Assembly (NCBI GenBank): GCA_022709905.1
Contig: JAKLHY010000029.1
Location: forward strand, 1-64,000
Source: Verrucomicrobiota bacterium
GTDB taxonomy: Bacteria; Verrucomicrobiota; Verrucomicrobiia; Limisphaerales; UBA1319
Direction of reading: 5' to 3'
DNA length: 64,000 nucleotides
Part shown: positions 15,391 through 24,110 of the stretch, piece after piece
Numbering within the stretch: the stretch's first letter is position 1
Layout: every line of letters starts with the position of its first letter
Notes under the pieces: generated by a model
Told to the model about the DNA's origin: nothing
Seen by the model: the letters and a program-made list of their open reading frames with translations, nothing else
Databases searched by the model: none
Program-made: the position numbers and the translations under genes

Positions 15391-15480
15391 GTCGGGGACC
15401 TATTTTGTACGACTCAACTGAATGCGCAATGGAAATCATTGGCATTTGACCGCGAGGACATTTTTTTGGATGCTTCAAAC

Positions 15481-16560
15481 ATGGGTAATTCGTTTGGCCA
15501 TCTTTTTCGCATCACGACCTGGGGCGAATCCCACGGGGGCGGCGTGGGAGTGGTCGTGGATGGCTGTCCGCCCCGCCTTGCCCTCACCGAAGCCGATATC
15601 CAACCGGACCTGGATCGCCGGCGTCCCGGACAATCCCGTATCGTCACGCCCCGCAAAGAAAGTGACACCATCCAGATCCTCTCCGGCACTTTCCGCGGTA
15701 AAACCCTCGGCACGCCCATCTGCCTGTGGGTTCGCAACGAGGACGCCCGACCGGAAGCCTACGAGGAAATGGCCTCCAAGTTCCGTCCTTCTCACGCCGA
15801 TTTTACTTACCACGCCAAATACGGCATCCGGAACTGGGAAGGCGGAGGCCGGGCCAGCGCTCGCGAAACCGTAGGGCGCGTCGCCGCCGGCGCTATTGCC
15901 CGAAAAATCCTGCGGGAACGTTTCGGGATTGAAATCCTCGCCTGCGTCACCCAGATCCAGAATCTCAAGACACCCGTCGATCCAGAAACGGTCCGATTCC
16001 GTGACATTGAATCCAATCTGGTGCGTTGTCCCAGCCAGGAAATGGCCTCGAAATTGATTCGATTGATTGAGCGAACACGCCGGGCGGGCGACAGCCTCGG
16101 AGGCATCGTGACCGGCATCGCCCGCGGCGTGCCTCCCGGCTGGGGCGAGCCCGTTTTCGATCGCCTCGAGGCCGACCTCGCCAAAGCCATGCTTAGCCTG
16201 CCGGCCGCCAAAGGCTTTGATATCGGGTCCGGCTTCGCCGGCATCACAATGACCGGGCGTCAACACAATGACCTCTTCCGCGCCCGCCGCGGCAAAGTCA
16301 TTACCATCACCAACCGATCGGGCGGCATCCAAGGCGGCATCTCGAACGGCCAAACGATCTACTTCCAGGTCGCCTTCAAACCCGTCGCCACAGTTATGCA
16401 TGAACAACAAACCGTCGATGACCGCTATCGCAACACCACCCTCAAAGGCCGGGGACGCCATGATCCGTGCGTGCTCCCTCGAGCGGTCCCCATCGTGGAA
16501 GCCATGACCGCCCTGGTCCTGGTGGATCACGCGCTGCGACACAAAGCGCAGTGCCAATAA
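15481..16560 (+). CDS. aroC: Chorismate synthase
   Basis: 359 residues. It converts 5-enolpyruvylshikimate-3-phosphate to chorismate, the last step of the shikimate pathway, using reduced FMN. Signatures: GHLFRITTWGESHGGGVG at the N-terminus, GRASARETVGRVAAGA in the middle, GFAGITMTGRQHND, and RAVPIVEAMTALVLVDH at the end. The ATG at 15481 gives the standard MGNSFG start; a TTG 42 bases upstream is rejected. No other aromatic biosynthesis gene is nearby. The DUF4230 gene follows after 15 bases. Confidence 0.97.
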   Translation: MGNSFGHLFRITTWGESHGGGVGVVVDGCPPRLALTEADIQPDLDRRRPGQSRIVTPRKESDTIQILSGTFRGKTLGTPICLWVRNEDARPEAYEEMASKFRPSHADFTYHAKYGIRNWEGGGRASARETVGRVAAGAIARKILRERFGIEILACVTQIQNLKTPVDPETVRFRDIESNLVRCPSQEMASKLIRLIERTRRAGDSLGGIVTGIARGVPPGWGEPVFDRLEADLAKAMLSLPAAKGFDIGSGFAGITMTGRQHNDLFRARRGKVITITNRSGGIQGGISNGQTIYFQVAFKPVATVMHEQQTVDDRYRNTTLKGRGRHDPCVLPRAVPIVEAMTALVLVDHALRHKAQCQ

Positions 16561-16575
16561 TCCCGACACACCCCT

Positions 16576-17154
16576 ATGTCCAAGTGGTCCAAAGCCCTCC
16601 CTGCCGTCCTTCTGGCCGCCGCCCTCGTCGCCGGCGCCGCCCTCGTTCTTTATATCCTCAAACTGGCCGGCCCAGGCTCCACCGCGAAATCCTTGTCTAC
16701 TCCCGTCTTCATCCGGCAAATCCAGTCCCTCTCCCAGTTGGTAACGGTGCGCTATGTCATGGAAAAAGTGGTCATCCTCGAAGATGTCAAATGGTACGGA
16801 GAAAATCGCGTCCTGCTCGTCGCCCACGGAAATATCAAGGCCGGCGTGGACCTCGCCCAACTCAAACCGGATGATGTCGAAATCCGCGGCACCACAGCCC
16901 GAATCCGGTTGCCCCCCGCCGTCATCACGGATGTTTACCTCGACGAAAACCAGACCCGCGTCATCGAACGGAATACCGGTCTTCTCCGCACCTTCGACAA
17001 AGACATGGAACAGAACGCCCGGCAAGTGGCGGTCGACGATATGCGGCGCGCGGCCCGAAACGCAGGCATCCTCCAGGAAGCGAATACACGGGCCCGCCAG
17101 CTCTTGAGCGAATGGCTCCACCTGTCGGGTTGTCAAACGATTGAATTCCGATAA
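16576..17154 (+). CDS. DUF4230 family protein, membrane-anchored
   Basis: 192 residues. An N-terminal membrane anchor (ALPAVLLAAALVAGAALVLYIL) is followed by the DUF4230 pattern: IRQIQSLSQLVTVRYVMEKVV, then ENRVLLVAHGNIKAGVDL and IRLPPAVITDVYLDE, ending with a helical region (QLLSEWLHLSGCQTIEF). The family is widespread, exported or membrane-attached, and of unknown function. It starts 15 bases after aroC and is probably co-transcribed with it. Confidence 0.85.
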   Translation: MSKWSKALPAVLLAAALVAGAALVLYILKLAGPGSTAKSLSTPVFIRQIQSLSQLVTVRYVMEKVVILEDVKWYGENRVLLVAHGNIKAGVDLAQLKPDDVEIRGTTARIRLPPAVITDVYLDENQTRVIERNTGLLRTFDKDMEQNARQVAVDDMRRAARNAGILQEANTRARQLLSEWLHLSGCQTIEFR

Positions 17155-17237
17155 AAACCCCCCGCCGTAGTTCAGCATTAGATCGGCTGATTGTTTATCG
17201 GAGTTGATTTAGAAAAATAAATACTTTCCACGTCCGC

Positions 17238-17267
17238 TTGACAGGGGGGCAAATCCATGGATTATTT
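17238..17267 (+). promoter_or_regulatory. Candidate sigma-70 promoter of the small RNA
   Basis: A consensus TTGACA (17238-17243), an 18-base spacer and TTATTT (17262-17267). The predicted start near 17272-17275 coincides with the 5' side of a closing helix of the RNA described next. Confidence 0.45.
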
Positions 17268-17270
17268 AAC

Positions 17271-17460
17271 GCGAACTCTGCGGGCTATGAGATGAATTTC
17301 GGGCAGCAGTTGGTTGTTCTTTGAAAGCCCATTAGATTTCGGTTGGTTGGAGAGTACCTGATCGACCGATTTGACCCACATAGTCCCATCAATAAGTACT
17401 GAGTTCGAAAATTCCCCGGGTTCCTGAGTCATCCTCTGGCTAAGGAACCCGGTTTTTTTT
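17271..17460 (+). ncRNA. Candidate intergenic small RNA, about 190 nt
   Basis: No credible protein is encoded between 17155 and 17602. The predicted transcript begins with CGAACTC (17272-17278), which pairs perfectly with GAGTTCG (17401-17407), closing a 136-base folded domain. Inside, GGGCT near 17283 can pair with AGCCC near 17327-17331, and CGGT/ACCG arms occur further on. An intrinsic terminator follows at once. The length resembles 6S RNA, but I cannot identify its characteristic central bubble and do not assign a family. There is no downstream plus-strand gene, so a riboswitch is unlikely. Confidence 0.45.
17416..17460 (+). terminator. Intrinsic terminator of the candidate small RNA
   Basis: A perfect 10-bp stem CCGGGTTCCT (17416-17425) / AGGAACCCGG (17443-17452) with a 17-base loop, followed by eight T (17453-17460). 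It lies 262 bases past the DUF4230 stop, so it could also end read-through from that operon. Confidence 0.85.
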
Positions 17461-17602
17461 CTATTTCACCAGTGGCTCTGCAAAAGCTTCCTCTGCCATT
17501 TCGCTCGTCTCGCCCCTTCGGTTTTGCGGCCAAAAAAACAGCTTCAAAATGGAGATCCAGCGGAACATGGCAGTTCGCCGAAAATGCTGTCCTCTCAGGT
17601 TC

Positions 17603-18757
17603 TCAATCGAGCGCGGACAGAAATTCCTCCAGTTCGCCCAGGGTATTGTAGAAATGCGGAGAAAGGCGGAGGTATTGCCGGCCTTGGCGATCCTGACGGA
17701 GCGAGGTGTAGACACGCCGTTTTTCCAGCCGCCGATGAAGGGCAGCCATGTCGCATCCTTCACGACGGAAACTGATGATGCCGCCGCTGCGGGCCGGGGA
17801 TGCATCCGACGCCAAGACCTGCCATTGACGGTCCCGCAGGCGGGGAATGAGCCATTCGCGGATTCTGAGGAGTTCACAGGAGATGGGCTCGATCCCGACC
17901 TCCAGGATCAGTTCAAGTGCGGCATGGAGCCCGACCAAACCCAGAAGATTGGCGCTGCCAGGCTCGTAGCGTCGGGCATCGGGTTTGAATCGGATGCTCT
18001 CCTGGGCGATGAATTCGGGACAGTCGATATTGTGCCAGCCGACCAGAGCGGGACGGAGCGTCTCCTGCATGGCCTTGCGGACGTACAAGACGCCGGCGGC
18101 TCCGGGTCCCAGAAGCCACTTGTGGGCGTCTGCCGCCAAGAAATCCACACACGCCGCGTCGAGGGGACGAATCCCGAGTGTTTGGATGGCATCGACGCAG
18201 AACCAAACGTCGGATTGACGAAGCGCCCGGCCGATAGCCTGAATGTCAGGACAGTAACCCGTAACGAAATGACTGGAAGCCAGGCTGACCAGGCGGGTGC
18301 GGGAATCCAATCGGCAGAGGACATCGTTGATCTCGATGCAACCGGGAACTCGAGGCTGGAGAAACCGAACTTCGACTCCCTTCTGAGTCAGGGTCATCCA
18401 CGGATAGACATTCGAGGGATAATCGTCGTAATGGATGACGACATTATCTCCTGGTTTCCATGGCAGGCCCGCTGCCACCAGGCTGAGCGCCACCGAGGTT
18501 GGCCCGATAAAAGCGATATCCTCCGGGGTTGCCGAAAGTAATTGGGCGGCGAGCCCGCGCGTCTTGCCCATCTGGCTGAACGGCACCAGGGTTTCCTGGT
18601 CCCCTTGCGTGCAACTCCAGGCATAGCTTTGAATCGCTTGAGCGACCCGCCGCGGAAGAGGACATACACCGGCATGGGCCAGGTAGATCTGGTCCTTCAC
18701 GACGGGAAACTCCTGGCACCGCCGTGCCTCGTCGGCCTGCAATTCCTGTGGATTCAT
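17603..18757 (-). CDS. Class V (cysteine desulfurase-like) PLP aminotransferase
   Basis: 384 residues. Fold type I PLP enzyme. The N-terminal YLAHAGVCPLP block is typical of the family; VDAIQTLG carries the Asp (D189) that contacts the PLP ring nitrogen; the Schiff-base lysine is K213 in ADAHKWLLGP. The pattern (AxxHKWLLGP) resembles enzymes annotated as aminotransferase class V, isopenicillin-N-epimerase-like or selenocysteine lyase-like rather than NifS/IscS; no C-terminal active-site cysteine loop is evident. Its ATG directly follows the TAG of the GspF-like gene, so they are co-transcribed. The substrate is unknown. Confidence 0.85.
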   Translation of the reverse strand: MNPQELQADEARRCQEFPVVKDQIYLAHAGVCPLPRRVAQAIQSYAWSCTQGDQETLVPFSQMGKTRGLAAQLLSATPEDIAFIGPTSVALSLVAAGLPWKPGDNVVIHYDDYPSNVYPWMTLTQKGVEVRFLQPRVPGCIEINDVLCRLDSRTRLVSLASSHFVTGYCPDIQAIGRALRQSDVWFCVDAIQTLGIRPLDAACVDFLAADAHKWLLGPGAAGVLYVRKAMQETLRPALVGWHNIDCPEFIAQESIRFKPDARRYEPGSANLLGLVGLHAALELILEVGIEPISCELLRIREWLIPRLRDRQWQVLASDASPARSGGIISFRREGCDMAALHRRLEKRRVYTSLRQDRQGRQYLRLSPHFYNTLGELEEFLSALD

Positions 18758-19756
18758 CTACTGCAGCAAATCGTTGATCTGGCCAAAGTATCCCAGGTAA
18801 AAAGTGACAATCCGATAGGCAATGACCAGGATGATTCCGAAATAAACCAATCGGGGAATCCATTGCGCCAAAGCTCGGGAGGTGCGAGCGGCCTCATCCC
18901 GGTAGAACCGGTGCATTCGCTGAAGGGTCTCCTCCATGCGCCCGCTGATCTCCGCCGTTTGATATTGATTCGCAAATAACTCCGGAAACTGCGGCGAATT
19001 CCTCACCAGCTCGCCTGGAGTGGCGCCACTCTCCAGTTGCGACTGCCAGGAGTCCACCACGCGCTTGAACAAAGGCGATCCGCTGGCCGCCGCTGCCTTT
19101 TGCCAGCCTTCTACAATCGAGATTCCCGCGCTGATCAATGCGTCCAGGGCGGCTGAAAGCCGGGCCAAAGCCCATGCGCGCCGGGTGGATCCCACCAGGG
19201 GAATGCCCCGCCCGATGCTCTCCAGCAGCAAGCGCCAGGACTCTCCCCGCCGCCCCTGGCACGCGAGGATCAACAAGAGGACTGGAATATAGGCCAGGGC
19301 CAGAATTCCACCCACCCGCACCAGGTATCCCCCCCAGTTCCCCGTCAGAAAGAATTGAGGAAAAGGAAAGATGAAGACGGCCGCATGAAATAAAAACAGG
19401 GGATACAGGAGGTTGCCTAAGAGCTCCCGCAACATGGCGGAACGCTCCTGATAATGCTCGGCCAGGAGATGAAATCCAGCGTCCAGCCGGCCGCTCTGCT
19501 CTCCCGCGCTCAGAAGGGCGATATCGAATTCCGGAATTCCCTGGCGCACCCCTTGCAGGGCCTCCGTATAGGTGCAACCCTGCTCGAGCCGCGCCGCAAG
19601 CATGCGAAGCATCGGTCGTTGGAAACGAGCGGGGGGCGAACGCTGCAATGTCTCCAAAACCCGCCCCAGCCCCATCCCAGCCGCCGTCATGGCTCCCAGT
19701 TGATGATAGAGCTCTCCCTGAAGATTCAGATGCCGGGGCGTGACGAACAGGGCCAT
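18758..19756 (-). CDS. Type II secretion/type IV pilus GspF-PilC family membrane protein
   Basis: 332 residues with two tandem T2SSF domains: YHQLGAMTAAGMGLGRVLETL and EQSGRLDAGFHLLAEHY in the first; SAALDALISAGISIVEGW and AEISGRMEETLQRM in the second. Each is followed by hydrophobic membrane segments. In secretion and pilus machines this protein is the inner-membrane platform. No ATPase, pseudopilin or secretin is encoded in the window, so it is an orphan. It is smaller than typical PilC (about 400 residues). It sits between thioredoxin and an aminotransferase with minimal spacing. Confidence 0.85.
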   Translation of the reverse strand: MALFVTPRHLNLQGELYHQLGAMTAAGMGLGRVLETLQRSPPARFQRPMLRMLAARLEQGCTYTEALQGVRQGIPEFDIALLSAGEQSGRLDAGFHLLAEHYQERSAMLRELLGNLLYPLFLFHAAVFIFPFPQFFLTGNWGGYLVRVGGILALAYIPVLLLILACQGRRGESWRLLLESIGRGIPLVGSTRRAWALARLSAALDALISAGISIVEGWQKAAAASGSPLFKRVVDSWQSQLESGATPGELVRNSPQFPELFANQYQTAEISGRMEETLQRMHRFYRDEAARTSRALAQWIPRLVYFGIILVIAYRIVTFYLGYFGQINDLLQ

Positions 19757-19777
19757 GGCGCCTCGCCCTTTCCGAAC

Positions 19778-20113
19778 TCAAAATGCCAGATACTTGTCGA
19801 GATTGGCCTTTAAATCCCGCTTGCTCCGCAAGCCAACCACCTGCTCCACGACTTCGCCTCCTTTGAAGATGAGCAGCGTGGGCACAGCACGAATTCCATA
19901 TTGAGTCGCCAAATTCTGCTGGTCATCCACGTTGATCTTGCCAAACCGAACCTTGCCGTCGTAATCATTGGCCAACTCGTCAATTACCGGGGCAATCATC
20001 TTGCATGGCCCACACCATTCGGCCCAAAAATCCACCAACACGGGGACCGGACACTCCAGCACTTCGCTCTTAAAGTTTGCGTCAGTCAGTTGAATCAGGT
20101 TTGTTGCTGCCAT
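19778..20113 (-). CDS. trxA: Thioredoxin
   Basis: 111 residues, the normal length for thioredoxin 1. The redox motif WCGPCK (residues 33-38) sits in the usual FWAEWCGPCK context, with the cis-Pro block GIRAVPTLLIFKGGEVV. It has no signal peptide, so it is a cytoplasmic dithiol reductant. It precedes the GspF-like gene by 21 bases on the same strand. Confidence 0.96.
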   Translation of the reverse strand: MAATNLIQLTDANFKSEVLECPVPVLVDFWAEWCGPCKMIAPVIDELANDYDGKVRFGKINVDDQQNLATQYGIRAVPTLLIFKGGEVVEQVVGLRSKRDLKANLDKYLAF

Positions 20114-20199
20114 AGAAATTCCATTGATGATAACAGTGAATATCCCTTGCGTCGGCCGCGCGGCCGGCTTGAGGTGCTTCAGCCTAAAGCATCGAAAAA

Positions 20200-20613
20200 T
20201 TAACCACTGATCATCAGCACACTGACGAGCAGCGCCACACCCACAACAGCGGCTGCCACCGCCAGCCCGATATCAATCCCGCTCACCGCCGCGCCTCCCG
20301 CACGCATCGGCGGGCTCATGGCCGCCGGTGCGGCAGAACGAGCCGGAGCGGAGACGGCCGCTCGTGGGGCAGCGGCCGATGAACTGGTCGGAACCGGCGG
20401 AGCAGGAGCAGCAGCCGAGGGCGCGGGCGCTGCGGCTGGCGCAGATGCAGATGCGGCGCTGGCCGCCGGCGTCGGCAACTTGATCGCCGGAGCGCCTGTA
20501 GGCTTGGGGGGTAAATTGATGCGGACTGTTTCCTTCTTCGGCTGGACCTTGGCCGCTTCAGCCGGTCTCGGAGGAACAGCGCCTGTTGGTAAACTGGGAA
20601 TGTTTTCAGCCAT
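20200..20613 (-). CDS. Pro/Ala-rich protein with C-terminal membrane anchor
   Basis: 137 residues from the ATG at 20613, which has GGA six bases upstream; a TTG at 20643 is in frame but weaker. A short N-terminal segment (MAENIPSLPTGAVPPRP) is followed by KETVRINLPPKPTG and a long low-complexity Ala/Pro/Ser stretch, ending in a single C-terminal span (IDIGLAVAAAVVGVALLVSVLMI). The layout is that of a tail-anchored protein with a disordered cytoplasmic region. Related proteins are frequent in Verrucomicrobia, but I know of no function. It lies 86 bases upstream of trxA on the same strand. Confidence 0.65.
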   Translation of the reverse strand: MAENIPSLPTGAVPPRPAEAAKVQPKKETVRINLPPKPTGAPAIKLPTPAASAASASAPAAAPAPSAAAPAPPVPTSSSAAAPRAAVSAPARSAAPAAMSPPMRAGGAAVSGIDIGLAVAAAVVGVALLVSVLMISG

Positions 20614-20720
20614 ATTTTCCAAACCCCACGCTAGAGTCGACAATTGGTGGTGTCAAACCTTTATCCACCGTTTTTTTGCCCGCTCAAAAAAAATGCGGGC
20701 CTTGTCTCAAAGAAAAAATA

Positions 20721-20754
20721 CCCGGTTTCCCCCCACTGGAAACCGGGCTTTTCA
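20721..20754. terminator. Bidirectional terminator-like hairpin upstream of the Pro/Ala-rich gene
   Basis: A perfect 10-bp stem CCCGGTTTCC (20721-20730) / GGAAACCGGG (20738-20747) with a 7-base loop. On the minus strand it is followed by TATTTTTT, on the plus strand by CTTTT. A second hairpin, GCCCGC/GCGGGC, lies at about 20679-20701, nearer the gene. In the minus direction both would be in the leader of the gene starting at 20613. Confidence 0.6.
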
Positions 20755-21532
20755 TCGAGCGAGAACCAATCCCTTTGGACTGCCACCTGCTCATTCCCCT
20801 TTCTGGCTCCCTCGTGGCGGTTCCTTATCCCCTCCGTCACGGCCAGAATATCCTTACCCTTCTTTAAGCACGAACAATGCCGACTTCGATAGACAACCAA
20901 AATCATACGATCGAACAAAAGATCTCATTCACCGTCAATCCGCCTGGAGATTTGTATTAACCAATTCGCCACGAGGCATATGGTGATTCGTCAATTTGCC
21001 CCTCCCAATACAATGGAGTCTTGAGGAAGTCTTAAAGTATAAAACATTATCATTCAGGTATTTAAGAACTTAAAATTTCTAAAAAATCGCCGGACCATCC
21101 GTTTTCAGTTTTATCTTCAGTCCCCCAAAAACCTGCCGGTAGAAACTCAAAAAACGGCAATAATGCACTGCAATTGCAGTGGTATTTCAATGCTATTGGT
21201 CTCGCCGTCGAGCGGTTTAGATGGAAGAAATCGGGGATGATCATGTATGGATATAATTTACTTCATGTTTATCAATTATTCATTTCACTTTGAATACCCG
21301 GATGGTTTTTCGAGGCGTCGATTTTCGCCGAAAGGCAGCGGCCTTCGTCGTCCAAAGATCCCGAGCTTCGAGGGCTAATTTTGTGCTTTTTCGAACTTGG
21401 AATGGACTTTTGGCACTAAACTGGCTTCTAATAGTGACGTTTTCCCGGGTGTCCCGTCTATGGATGTATTGGACGATGCCCTGATTTGTCATGCCCAGGA
21501 TGTTCAGGATGTTCAGATAACGATAGCAAATT
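20755..21532. other. AT-rich intergenic region with a 16-base perfect palindrome
   Basis: About 780 bases without a convincing gene. Base composition is clearly AT-richer than the surroundings between about 20870 and 21300. It contains the perfect palindrome CACTGCAATTGCAGTG (21166-21181) and a direct duplication of CAGGATGTT (21496-21513) about 20 bases before the next start codon. Short open frames on both strands have no ribosome sites or recognisable products. It presumably holds the promoter of the secreted protein gene at 21533. Confidence 0.5.
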
Positions 21533-24019
21533 ATGTTTAAACGACTCTCTATTCTGGTCGCCATGGGTTTCGGATTCATGGCCAATTCACTGCAGGCGCA
21601 GCTGGACACCAACCGGTTTGCACTCACGATATCTCCGAGGCCGGGGACGAACCTGATTTCGGAGTCGACCAATCTACTGACCTTGGCGATCAAGGATTGG
21701 GCGATGACGAACATTGTGACGGAAACGGGGCCTGAAGGCACGGAGGTGACGGTGACCAACCTCATCCCGTTGCTGACCAATCTGAGCATTGTGGCGACTC
21801 ATCCGATCCTGGGGACCACGAACATCGCCAGGTATACGTTGGTGGACAACGGCCGGCCTCCGGACGTCGCGGCGACCGACGGCATCTTCTCAACCAATCT
21901 GATCACGCCCTACACTCGGCTGGGGGACATGCTGCCGGTGGAATTTGTCATGAAGGGGGTTGACATTTCAGCGACAAACGAGACGGGGGAAGTGCTGCAG
22001 GAAGTGCCTTTTACCAACGTTTTCACGATCGAGTACGTTCTGGTGGCGCGTCCCATCAACGACAAGATGACGAACGCCTTTAAAATTGCGCCGGAAGGGG
22101 GGGTGGCGATGGCAACGAACAATTACGCCTCGATGGAAGGCGGCGAGCCGAAACACGCCAAAGTCGCCCCGGCGGACGGGTCGATATGGTGGTTCTGGTC
22201 CAGCCCGATCAACACCAACGTGCTGATCGACACCGCGGGCAGCAGCTTTAGTCCCGTTTTGGGGGTTTATACGGGCAATTCGGTGTCCCAGTTGACGGAG
22301 GTGGCATCGGCCTCGGACGACACTGTCAACCGCTTGAAGGCTCATGTGAACATCGACGCGATTGCCGGGGTGACCTATCGGATTGCGGTGGCTGGAAAGG
22401 ATTCATCAACCAACGGCCAGGGCTGGGTGCGTCTGCGCGTAGCGCCCGGCGCTCAGCCGGATACGCGGCCTCCGACGGTTTCGATCATTTCGCCGACTCG
22501 GGAATCGGTGGTGACAGCGGATGTCATTACGTTGTCGGGCATAGCCAAGGAGCCGATCCCGACGGACTCGGGCATCAGCAACGTTTGGATTCAGGTGAAC
22601 AACCTGCCGATCTTCGCCGCCAACGGTCTGGATTCGTGGTCGGCCGATTTGAATCTGCCGCCGGGCACGAACGTGATCCGAGCTTTTGCGATCGATTATG
22701 CGGGAAACATCGGACCGGCGGATTCCATTGTGGTCCGGTACATCTATCCCACCAATGACATGTTTACCAGTTCGGGCCGGCTGATTGGAGTGGGAGGGGT
22801 CGCCCAGGCCGATACCCGCCGGTCCACCCGCGAGGTGGGAGAACCTCTTCACGCGGGCAACGGCGGCGGGCATTCCGTCTGGTATTACTGGCGTGCCCCT
22901 TCAAATGGAGACCTCCGGTTGACCACCGATGGTTCGACTTATGACACCCTGCTGGCTCTTTACGTCGGATCGAGCATGACCAACCTGATTGCCTTGACGA
23001 GCAACGACGATGCTTTCGAGCAAAGCAAGTATAGCGAACTGGTTTATGGCGTGATCTCGAATCAACTCTATTATATCGCGGTGGATGGTTACGGCTCCGA
23101 TTCGGGCGACATGCGGCTCCAGTATGCTTTTGTCCCCCCTGCGCCCGGCCAGTTTTACAACCTGACCACGCTCAATTCGCCCGGCGGCCGTGTGACCCCG
23201 CCATCGGGATCGTATCGCGCCGGCGCTCGGGTCGTCCTCACCGCCACGCCAGACCAGAATTTCGAGTTCGCGGGCTGGGAAGGCGGGATGGTGTCGGTCA
23301 ACAATCCCCTGACCCTGGTGATGAACCAGGATTACTCGATGACGGCCAAGTTCCGCTTGCTCGCGGCCACCAACGCCCCGGTCACCGACGGATTTGAATC
23401 CGGCAATTTCAAGCGGCTGACGTGGGCCGCGCCTGGAACGATCAAATGGGAGGTCCAGACCAACATCGTCTCGCGTGGAATCTACGCCGCCCGCACGGGT
23501 GCAATCGGCAACAGCCAAACCAACTCCCTCGTTCTGCAAACCAACCTCCTCGCCGGGACCGCGTCCTTCGACTTCAAAGTCAGTTCCGAAGCGGGCTGGG
23601 ATTTCCTTGAATTCCACTTGAACGGTAAATTGATCGAACGTTGGTCTGGCGATTTGGGATGGACCAATTTTGTGGTCTCCGTGCCTTTTGGTGTCAACCG
23701 CCTGGAATGGCGCTATGTGAAGGATGCCAATTTCACTTCGGGCCTGGATGCGGCGTTTATCGACAATCTTTTCGTGCCGTTGGATCCCAAGGCATCGGTG
23801 AGCGGTCCTTTCACCATCCTAATCAACTACCGGACCGATGGGATTGCCCAGATTATCGTTCGAGGTGATCCCGACCGAACCTATCAGCTGGAAGCCTCGC
23901 CCGATTTGCTCAATTGGGTCCCCTTGACCAGCGGGAGTTCGCCTTCGGGTGTCCTTCAGTATTTAGATGTGGAGGCCCCCGGCTATCGGGACCGGTTTTA
24001 TCGCGCTTGGGCGCCCTGA
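21533..24019 (+). CDS. Secreted multidomain protein with PPC-like and InlB-type repeats
   Basis: 828 residues. A signal peptide (LSILVAMGFGFMANSLQAQ) comes first. Two similar blocks, GGEPKHAKVAPADGSIWWFW and GEPLHAGNGGGHSVWYYW, each continue into a beta domain with VLGVYTGNSVSQL or LLALYVGSSMTNL and a TYRIAVAGKD/LYYIAVDGYG strand, as in pre-peptidase C-terminal-like domains. A Big-like segment (VSIISPTRESVVTADVITLSG) lies between them. An InlB-type repeat follows (TTLNSPGGRVTPPSGSY, FEFAGWEGG), then a jelly-roll region. The C-terminus (TYQLEASPDLLNWVPL, FYRAW) resembles the end of the next protein. No catalytic motif is seen; an adhesive or structural surface role is inferred. It likely forms an operon with the CotH gene. 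Confidence 0.8.
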   Translation: MFKRLSILVAMGFGFMANSLQAQLDTNRFALTISPRPGTNLISESTNLLTLAIKDWAMTNIVTETGPEGTEVTVTNLIPLLTNLSIVATHPILGTTNIARYTLVDNGRPPDVAATDGIFSTNLITPYTRLGDMLPVEFVMKGVDISATNETGEVLQEVPFTNVFTIEYVLVARPINDKMTNAFKIAPEGGVAMATNNYASMEGGEPKHAKVAPADGSIWWFWSSPINTNVLIDTAGSSFSPVLGVYTGNSVSQLTEVASASDDTVNRLKAHVNIDAIAGVTYRIAVAGKDSSTNGQGWVRLRVAPGAQPDTRPPTVSIISPTRESVVTADVITLSGIAKEPIPTDSGISNVWIQVNNLPIFAANGLDSWSADLNLPPGTNVIRAFAIDYAGNIGPADSIVVRYIYPTNDMFTSSGRLIGVGGVAQADTRRSTREVGEPLHAGNGGGHSVWYYWRAPSNGDLRLTTDGSTYDTLLALYVGSSMTNLIALTSNDDAFEQSKYSELVYGVISNQLYYIAVDGYGSDSGDMRLQYAFVPPAPGQFYNLTTLNSPGGRVTPPSGSYRAGARVVLTATPDQNFEFAGWEGGMVSVNNPLTLVMNQDYSMTAKFRLLAATNAPVTDGFESGNFKRLTWAAPGTIKWEVQTNIVSRGIYAARTGAIGNSQTNSLVLQTNLLAGTASFDFKVSSEAGWDFLEFHLNGKLIERWSGDLGWTNFVVSVPFGVNRLEWRYVKDANFTSGLDAAFIDNLFVPLDPKASVSGPFTILINYRTDGIAQIIVRGDPDRTYQLEASPDLLNWVPLTSGSSPSGVLQYLDVEAPGYRDRFYRAWAP

Positions 24020-24110
24020 GCGACCCCGACAACATGCCTGTAACATCATGAAAACCATGTCTCGGAATCGCCATCCATTGGCCCCTGCTGCCCGCCTAGG
24101 ATTAAGGTCT

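Noticed and set aside
15475..17178. 567-codon open frame on the minus strand
   Set aside because: Antisense to chorismate synthase and the DUF4230 gene, both of which have clear signatures.
17271..17460. 6S RNA, tmRNA or riboswitch identity for the intergenic RNA
   Set aside because: No central bubble, no tag-peptide or tRNA-like ends and no downstream gene; left as an unassigned RNA.
17549..18541. 330-codon open frame on the plus strand
   Set aside because: Antisense to the class V aminotransferase with its PLP lysine.
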